Positions 6,647-11,348 of a DNA stretch of 11,348 nt are shown one piece after another; position 1 is the stretch's first letter, and every line of letters begins with the position of its first letter. The stretch is from assembly GCA_001799195.1 (NCBI GenBank), contig MGSU01000007.1, positions 1 to 11,348 on the forward strand, written 5' to 3'. The notes beneath the pieces are model-generated. The model saw only the letters and a program-made list of their open reading frames with translations. It was not told the origin of the DNA and made no database searches. The translations under genes and the position numbers were made by a program. The stretch is from Deltaproteobacteria bacterium RIFOXYA12_FULL_61_11. Lineage in GTDB: Bacteria > Bdellovibrionota_F > JAHFAK01 > YA12-FULL-61-11.

Positions 6647-7689
6647 ACTGGCGGGATATGTTCAGCAGCCCAGTCGAGCAGGGCTCGCCGCACCGGAGCT
6701 ACCTTCTCTTCCGATAGGAAGGAGGCCTCGAGGGCCCGCGCGTTGCACTCGACGAGGTCCGAGAGGGTGAGCCCGTGGGCGGTACGAGCGGCCTCGTATT
6801 CGCGCAGGAGATCGGTGTCGAGGAGCTGCGGATCGTCGGCGCACAGCGCGACCTCGACCCCGGCTCCGAGGAAGCGCCGGAGCGGGTGGTCCTCCACCCG
6901 CGCGACCGTGCCGGTGAGATAGTTGCTCACCAGGTTGACCTCCACGCACACTCCGCGGGTCGCCAAGAGCTCGAGGGTGTGGCCACTCGGATCGTCGACC
7001 GCGTGGACTCCGTGACCGATCCTCGCCGGCCGGAGGAGTTCCAAGGTGTCCCTGACATGCTCCCAGCCGCCGTCCTCGCCGCTGTGCACGGTCAGAGGCA
7101 GTCCTGCTTTGTGGAAGGCGCTTGCGAGCTCGCGGTACTGTGCGGCTGGGTTGTCCTTTTCGCCGTCGGCGAAATCGAAGCCTGCCAACTCGGCGCGGTG
7201 GGCAAGGGCGAACTCGGCGGTGCGGCGCACGGACAGGAGTCCGAGACCGCGGGAGGCGATGACCACCAACCCCACGGCAAAGGTTCCTCCCGTCTCGGCC
7301 TCGAAGGTGCGGCAGGTGCGCGCGATGCGTTCGAGGCCGTATTCCCACGATACGTTATTGAGACCGAACATGAAATCTGGGCTGAAACGGAGCTCCAACA
7401 AGCGCACGTTCTCGCGGTGCAGGGCATCCTCGAGAGCTTCGCGGGTGATCCTCTCGACGGCCTCGAGATCGACGAACGCTGTGCGCAGGAGGCCGAACAT
7501 GGCCAGGACCTGTTCGAGACCGGCCATGGGGCCCTTCAGCTTGACCAGGGAGTCCAGTTCCGCGTGAGTCCGGGTCGGTAGGTCGATCGCTCCCCCCTTC
7601 GCGAGTTCGAGGAGGGTCGAGGTGCGGATACAGCCCTCGAGGTGGCGGTGCAGCTCGACCTTGGGCATGGAAGTCAGCAGCGAGTCCAT
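6631..7689 (-). CDS. add: Adenosine deaminase family protein
   Basis: 352 residues, the usual length of bacterial adenosine deaminase, a zinc metalloenzyme of purine salvage that converts adenosine to inosine plus ammonia in the cytosol. The metal and catalytic motifs are present in order: LHRHLEG (His14, His16), VHSGED (His202, catalytic Glu205), RIGHGVHA (His226) and CADDP (Asp285, Asp286). The second motif reads HSGE rather than the usual HAGE. Related enzymes act on adenine, aminodeoxyfutalosine or N6-modified adenosines, so the exact substrate is not certain. ATG 7689 starts six bases after the stop of the exported GNAT gene, with no clear ribosome-binding site of its own. This suggests translational coupling; an internal ATG (residue 8) is an alternative start. 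It converges on the CoA-binding gene with a 16-base overlap and no terminator between. Confidence 0.85.
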   Translation of the reverse strand: MDSLLTSMPKVELHRHLEGCIRTSTLLELAKGGAIDLPTRTHAELDSLVKLKGPMAGLEQVLAMFGLLRTAFVDLEAVERITREALEDALHRENVRLLELRFSPDFMFGLNNVSWEYGLERIARTCRTFEAETGGTFAVGLVVIASRGLGLLSVRRTAEFALAHRAELAGFDFADGEKDNPAAQYRELASAFHKAGLPLTVHSGEDGGWEHVRDTLELLRPARIGHGVHAVDDPSGHTLELLATRGVCVEVNLVSNYLTGTVARVEDHPLRRFLGAGVEVALCADDPQLLDTDLLREYEAARTAHGLTLSDLVECNARALEASFLSEEKVAPVRRALLDWAAEHIPPVQRSL

Positions 7690-7695
7690 GATGGT

Positions 7696-9267
7696 TCAGG
7701 GGCTCGGAGGGAGATAATAGATGATCCGATTCCCGCCGTTCCTGAAGACCAGGAAGCCTTGCCGGAGCATGATGGCCTCGGAAGCGCTCCCGGGGATGGC
7801 TTGGCCGTACAGGGTACGCCCCGAAGTGCGGGCGAAAGCGATAGCGTCTTCCATTAAAAGGGTGCCGATGCCCTGGCGCTGGAGCGCGGGGTCCACGATC
7901 ATGTAGAGATACCCGTCATCCGCGATCTGCAAGACTCCGACGACTTCGTTGGTCGCATTTCTGGCCGCGAACCAGGTGCCGTTTTTCGGGAACTGGACGA
8001 TCACGCCGTTGGCGGGCAGGGTCTTGTAATTGAGCTGGGTGGCCGTGCGATAGAGGTCGTCGCTGTAGGAGAGACCGGTCTGGTAGCGGAGGCCGTTGAC
8101 CATGCCCATTTCGAAGCGGCTGGTCTTGCTGCCGAAGAGCAGGTTCTTGCCGACGCCGAGCGCCCCGGCGAACTGGGCCGAGAGCAAGGTGACGCTCAGA
8201 CCGGCATAGATGTCCTCGCGCAGGCACCCTTGAGGGCCGGGGTTGCGATGACAGTCCTCCCAGTTGACGAAGGCGTCCTGGGTGACGCTGAGGCCAGTCA
8301 GGGTCAAGAGATCAACCGTCTGCCAGACCACGGCAATGGCGGTGACCGAGACAGGAACCTTGCCGATGGTCAAGACCGTGGCTTTACTGCGCTGCCACCA
8401 GCGTTCGAAGCTCCAGAAGGGATTGAAACTCCCCACCCAACTGTCGTCGTACCAGTGGATGAACTTCTTGGCGTCGTGGCAGGTCGGGCACCACTCGTAC
8501 GTGCTCTGGCGGGGAGGCACGGCGAGGTTGTGGTTCTCGGTGAAGTGGAAGAGCGTGGCGATCTTGGGAGCTTGCGAGAAGGTGGCCGGGTAGGTGTTGG
8601 CGTCGACGGCGATGCTCCCCTTCGAGGTGTCGTCGGCCCAGTTGAGCAGAAGGTCGTTGGAGTAGCCCGAGTAGTTGCCGCCACTGACCGCGCTCAGGTT
8701 GCCGATATAAGTGTTGAGTACCTGCGTGGTGCGGTAGTCGACCAAAGAGCGGACCATGGCATCATGGTAACTATCTCCCGTGGCCGGGCCGATACCACAG
8801 GCGGTGACGATGAACTTCCCTGCGGGGCGCCGCATGCAGCGTTCCATGATCGGCCCCGAGGGTGTAGCATAGGTCGGTTGGGTGGGAGGAGTATAGGCAG
8901 GTGGAGTGGGAGTCGTATAGGGTGTCGGTGCGGTCGGCGCGGGTGCCGGCTGGGGCGTTGTAGGAGAGGGAGTGCTGCCGCAGGCGCCGCAGGTGCCGCT
9001 CGCGAGCCGGCAGATGCCAGAACTCCACTGGGCCTGTTGCACGCAACGGCCGGCATAGTTAGACCAGCACCAATCCAGGCCCGGACACGAGGTGTCGGCC
9101 GCCAGCGAGGCCATGGCGAGATCGGTGTAGGCGTTCGTGGGAGATCCGTTGGCCTCGGCTCCATCCTCTTCGTCGGTGCCGAGGCAGGATGGTCCGGAAC
9201 CGAAGCCGAGCCCGAGAAGCAGGATGACGGACAACAACCCGAGGATCTTTCGTCTGGAGTGGTTCAT
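7696..9267 (-). CDS. Exported Cys-rich protein with C-terminal GNAT domain
   Basis: 523 residues from ATG 9267. The N-terminus has SRRKIL (4-9), resembling a twin-arginine motif, a hydrophobic core (8-22) and GSGPSC (Cys28), a poor lipobox. A six-cysteine segment (61-96; spacing CX5CX7CX10CX6CX2C) is followed by a Pro/Thr-rich linker (about 99-139). The middle region (140-380) is unfamiliar and contains YEWCPTCHDAKKF (257-269), aromatic-rich FNPFWSFERWW (281-291) and two hydrophobic stretches (about 296-326, 353-378). The C-terminal part (about 420-523) looks like a GNAT acetyltransferase: AARNATNEVVGVLQIADDGYL strands, then VDPALQRQGIGTLLMEDAI with the acetyl-CoA-binding QxxGxG (463-468), and a final RQGFLVFR. 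GTG 9297 is an in-frame alternative but lies only about three bases after the predicted transcription start. The adenosine deaminase gene follows after six bases. Target and location are unknown; see findings. Confidence 0.75.
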   Translation of the reverse strand: MNHSRRKILGLLSVILLLGLGFGSGPSCLGTDEEDGAEANGSPTNAYTDLAMASLAADTSCPGLDWCWSNYAGRCVQQAQWSSGICRLASGTCGACGSTPSPTTPQPAPAPTAPTPYTTPTPPAYTPPTQPTYATPSGPIMERCMRRPAGKFIVTACGIGPATGDSYHDAMVRSLVDYRTTQVLNTYIGNLSAVSGGNYSGYSNDLLLNWADDTSKGSIAVDANTYPATFSQAPKIATLFHFTENHNLAVPPRQSTYEWCPTCHDAKKFIHWYDDSWVGSFNPFWSFERWWQRSKATVLTIGKVPVSVTAIAVVWQTVDLLTLTGLSVTQDAFVNWEDCHRNPGPQGCLREDIYAGLSVTLLSAQFAGALGVGKNLLFGSKTSRFEMGMVNGLRYQTGLSYSDDLYRTATQLNYKTLPANGVIVQFPKNGTWFAARNATNEVVGVLQIADDGYLYMIVDPALQRQGIGTLLMEDAIAFARTSGRTLYGQAIPGSASEAIMLRQGFLVFRNGGNRIIYYLPPSP

Positions 9268-9306
9268 GAGAGCGTGTTCCTTACTATCGGTCGTCACAGG
9301 TCGGTT

Positions 9307-9335
9307 CCTATACCGGGAATGACATTGCGTGTCAA
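9307..9335 (-). promoter_or_regulatory. Predicted sigma70-type promoter of the exported GNAT gene
   Basis: On the minus strand TTGACA (9330-9335, perfect -35) is followed by 17 bases and TATAGG (9307-9312). Transcription would start near 9300. This gives a leader of about 33 bases to ATG 9267, with AGGA ten bases before the ATG, and it makes GTG 9297 unlikely as a start. AT-rich DNA directly upstream could serve as an UP element. Confidence 0.6.
9320..9334. promoter_or_regulatory. Inverted repeat overlapping the -35, possible operator
   Basis: TGACA (9320-9324) and TGTCA (9330-9334) are perfect inverted arms with a 5-base spacer. One arm is inside the -35 hexamer, so a bound repressor would block the promoter. 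Short arms, so this could be chance. Confidence 0.25.
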
Positions 9336-9455
9336 ATAAAAATGGAAATTGGTCGAGTACTTCGTGATATCATCATTTCTGAAAATAAATATTAATAAGT
9401 TGTAAATAAAAAATATAAATGAGTTCCTCTTGCTTCTTGCAGAAAATACGATGGA
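9336..9455. other. AT-rich intergenic block
   Basis: About 120 bases with long A/T runs (for example around 9380-9418) in a GC-rich neighbourhood, between the end of the glycosyltransferase gene and the promoter of the exported GNAT gene. It includes the palindrome TGATATCA (9365-9372). No clear hairpin plus T-run terminator was found for the glycosyltransferase operon. Upstream promoter activation or nucleoid-protein binding is a plausible role. Confidence 0.6.
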
Positions 9456-10994
9456 TCATTGTTTACATTGGAATACCTCTGTTCCTGCTGCATGCTGCCC
9501 GTGAAAAACTTTGACGCAGGTTCGATCAAGGACCTCAAGCATGGCCGGCGAGGTGTACTCGCGCAGCTTGTCGTCGGCGAGCAGCCAGACCTTGGGGTGT
9601 CGGCGCAGCAGGTCGAACCACTCCTCGATCGTGTCGAGGACCGGTCGGTCATAGTATTCTTCACGTGCTACGGGGAAAGGCCCCCAGCCCTCGGGGTGGC
9701 GGTAACGCTGCCGGAGGAAGAAATCGAAATCGCCGAGGTAGTGCTGGGTCATCCAGGAATTGCTCGTCACTACCGGTTCCGAGGCCTTGCGCCGGTCGGC
9801 CAGGTAGCGATGCGCCGGGGCGAGGTCCGGACGGTCGACCCCGAATTGCACGGGTGAGTCGGGCAGGTGTGCGGCAAAGGGGAACCAGAGGGCGAGGAGG
9901 ACGAACCCGACCCTGCTCCCGAGCCTCTCGGCCTTCACGGTACAACCTCCGGGAAACAGGCGGCGCAGGAGGAATAGCAGGAAGCAGAGGGCCTCGCTGA
10001 GGCCGAGTACCGCGAGGGCTGCTACTAGGGGAACGAGTACCGTGGCGTATCGGGAGGTCTTGAAGGCCAGGAGCGAGAGGGCCAGGAGGTTGATGCCAGT
10101 GACGGCTGCCAGGGGACGCAGATGCGCTCGCGCAGGCCGGATGGCACACAGACCGCCGAGGAGGGAGAAAGGCCAGAGCCAGGGCAGGCACGCGGCGAGA
10201 AGGCGTGGATACTCAGAGAGGGTGGGGTCTTGGAAGGAGGTGACCAGGGCCAACGCAGGGGTTTGTCGGGTGGAATGCGTCGTCACCTCGAGAAGAAGAC
10301 TCGGGAGAGGAGGGAACCAGCACACAAGGGTCAGGGCGGCGACGAGCAGGGAGGACAGGAGGAAAGACCGATCGAGGTGGCCTTCGCGCACCTGCTGGTA
10401 ACTTGCGTGGACGAAGAGTGTCACCGCGGTCAGGAGCCCGAGTTCGTGCGAGGCCACGAGGGCGAGGAGGCTCAGGAACCATGCCCGGCGGAGGCGAACG
10501 GTTCGTTCGTCGAGGAAACGCTGGTGGAGATAGAGGGCGAGGAGGGTGCTGGTCTGGAGCACGGCATACATGCGCACCGAGAGGGCGACCTCGCTCTGAG
10601 AGTGCAGACCACAGAGGAGCAGGACCGCACCGAGAGCGGTCGGCCCGTCGCGAAGCCGAGAGAGATACTGGTACGAGAGCAGCAGGGTCAGGAGGAACAG
10701 CAGGAGAGAGGGGAGACGTACCCAGGGCGAATGACCTCCGAAGAGGGCCACGGCCGGGGTGAGCAGGAGCAGGTGGAGAGGCGAACGCAGATATTGGGCG
10801 CCTGAGGGTAGGGTCGGCACTCCGCGTTCGAGCAGACCCTCTATTGCGCGGAGGCTTATCGCCTCGTCCTCGTAGAAGGGGCTGCGCCCGAGCTCGGGTA
10901 GACGCGCGAGCAAGGTGAAGGTCAGCACGGCGAGCAGACCGAGCGCCTGGCCGTGGGCGGCCAGGTAGTGGCCTGGTCGGCTATTTCCCCTCAC
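9456..10994 (-). CDS. GT-C membrane glycosyltransferase (ArnT/PMT_2-like)
   Basis: 512 residues with roughly ten hydrophobic segments spread over residues 17-390 and a soluble C-terminal part (about 395-512). The first outer loop carries SPFYEDEAIS (38-47), the acidic catalytic motif position of GT-C enzymes, and LRSPLHLLLL follows shortly after; this is the usual layout of PMT_2/ArnT-like glycosyltransferases, which move a sugar from a polyprenyl-phosphate donor onto a lipid, glycan or protein at the outer face of the inner membrane. Donor and acceptor are not readable here. The GTG start (10992-10994) overlaps the previous stop as GTGA, with AAGGAG (11002-11007) seven bases upstream, so translation is coupled to the PqqD-like gene. 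Nothing visible indicates a terminator after it. Confidence 0.85.
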   Translation of the reverse strand: MRGNSRPGHYLAAHGQALGLLAVLTFTLLARLPELGRSPFYEDEAISLRAIEGLLERGVPTLPSGAQYLRSPLHLLLLTPAVALFGGHSPWVRLPSLLLFLLTLLLSYQYLSRLRDGPTALGAVLLLCGLHSQSEVALSVRMYAVLQTSTLLALYLHQRFLDERTVRLRRAWFLSLLALVASHELGLLTAVTLFVHASYQQVREGHLDRSFLLSSLLVAALTLVCWFPPLPSLLLEVTTHSTRQTPALALVTSFQDPTLSEYPRLLAACLPWLWPFSLLGGLCAIRPARAHLRPLAAVTGINLLALSLLAFKTSRYATVLVPLVAALAVLGLSEALCFLLFLLRRLFPGGCTVKAERLGSRVGFVLLALWFPFAAHLPDSPVQFGVDRPDLAPAHRYLADRRKASEPVVTSNSWMTQHYLGDFDFFLRQRYRHPEGWGPFPVAREEYYDRPVLDTIEEWFDLLRRHPKVWLLADDKLREYTSPAMLEVLDRTCVKVFHGQHAAGTEVFQCKQ

Positions 10995-11257
10995 CTCGGA
11001 GCTCCTTCCTCGGGCGACCGGTACAGACCTTGGTGTTCGAGGAAGTCGAAGAATTCCTGCATGGTGTGCTCGACCTCGGAGCGCGGGGGGGGATTTGCGA
11101 AGGACGAGAGCAAGCCCTCGAGGATACGCCCCCTACTCCAGCCGCGCTGCAGGTGTTGCCAAATGTAAGTCGCGGTCGGGTTGAGGTGGACCAGGTCCTC
11201 GCTCTCGGGATCATAGAGGAAGGAACAGGTTCCGTCTTCGCGGAACAGGATGGTCAT
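10991..11257 (-). CDS. PqqD-like small protein (RiPP recognition element fold)
   Basis: 88 residues. The layout matches the PqqD family: a beta-hairpin start (ILFREDGTCSFLYDPESEDLVHLN, about 3-26), then NPTATYIWQHLQRGWSRGRILEGLL (26-50), and a C-terminal winged-helix-like half ending EHTMQEFFDFLEHQGLY. In PqqD and relatives this fold binds the leader of a precursor peptide and presents it to a modifying enzyme; free-standing copies also occur in glycan or poorly understood clusters. No precursor peptide, radical SAM or ATP-grasp enzyme is visible in the window, so a RiPP role is unproven. ATG 11257 has GAGGAG (11266-11271) eight bases upstream. Both ends overlap their neighbours by four bases (ATGA, GTGA), indicating one operon. 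Confidence 0.75.
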   Translation of the reverse strand: MTILFREDGTCSFLYDPESEDLVHLNPTATYIWQHLQRGWSRGRILEGLLSSFANPPPRSEVEHTMQEFFDFLEHQGLYRSPEEGAPR

Positions 11258-11348
11258 GGTCCATTCTCCTCAAGGGCACAGCTCCCTCCTGCATAGCCCG
11301 GAAACCGGGGGAGATCAACCTGTCGACCCTCGAGCACCTGCTTCCCTT
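11254..11348 (-). CDS. C-terminus of an unidentified protein, cut by the right edge
   Basis: Thirty codons and a stop (TGA, 11254-11256) are visible, ending ...FPGYAGGSCALEENGP. The stop overlaps the PqqD-like start as ATGA, the same arrangement as the next junction, which supports a real upstream gene in this frame. The fragment is too short to assign a family. Another frame is also open here, so the call rests mainly on the overlap. Confidence 0.45.
   Translation of the reverse strand, partial: GKQVLEGRQVDLPRFPGYAGGSCALEENGP

Noticed and set aside
6772-7581. Plus-strand open frame opposite the deaminase
   Set aside because: Antisense to a gene with all adenosine deaminase metal motifs in order; no features of its own.
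8230-9339. Plus-strand open frame of 369 codons opposite the exported GNAT gene
   Set aside because: It is the shadow of a gene that has a signal peptide, GNAT motif, promoter and start on the minus strand; the plus translation has Arg/Gly-rich low-complexity stretches.
9380-9450. Intrinsic terminator after the glycosyltransferase gene
   Set aside because: T-rich runs exist on the minus strand, but the only hairpins before them have stems of three to four base pairs.

Overview
This is a GC-rich bacterial chromosomal window whose intergenic stretches are clearly poorer in GC. I cannot name the phylum. The large 2-hydroxyacyl-CoA dehydratase/benzoyl-CoA reductase-type activase (iron-sulfur, ATP-driven electron transfer) points to an anaerobic lifestyle. 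An exported protein with a signal peptide and a surface-sugar module suggest an organism with an elaborate envelope. No rRNA, tRNA, CRISPR array, insertion sequence or phage gene was seen.

Layout, left to right. (1) 1-4851, minus strand: a FemAB/GNAT-like transferase, a CBS-domain sugar-1-phosphate nucleotidyltransferase, and a very large acyl-CoA dehydratase activase that runs off the left edge. The first two abut and look like an envelope or glycan pair behind a promoter at 4878-4906. The activase follows after 41 bp with its own strong ribosome-binding site. (2) 4852-5227: divergent intergenic region. (3) 5228-6646, plus strand: a TIP30/YbjT-like NAD(P)-binding oxidoreductase, a 324-bp gap holding a nested hairpin element, then a small CoA-binding protein with a recognisable promoter. 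(4) 6631-9267, minus strand: an adenosine deaminase-family enzyme whose 3' end overlaps the CoA-binding gene by 16 bp. Six bases upstream of it ends an exported protein made of a Cys-rich segment, a Pro/Thr linker, a unique middle and a C-terminal GNAT acetyltransferase domain. A good sigma70-type promoter (9307-9335) lies before it. (5) 9336-9455: a strongly AT-rich block. (6) 9456-11348, minus strand: a tightly overlapping set of a GT-C membrane glycosyltransferase, a PqqD-like small protein, and the C-terminus of an upstream gene entering from the right edge.

The most unusual items are the exported protein with a GNAT domain (acetyl-CoA is not expected outside the cytoplasm), the PqqD-like protein translationally coupled to a GT-C glycosyltransferase, the activase whose first ATPase repeat has lost key acidic residues while keeping its cysteines, and the structured element at 6072-6147. 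No single known defence or biosynthetic system is complete here. The right-hand operon continues outside the window, and its identity would decide what the PqqD/GT-C pair does.
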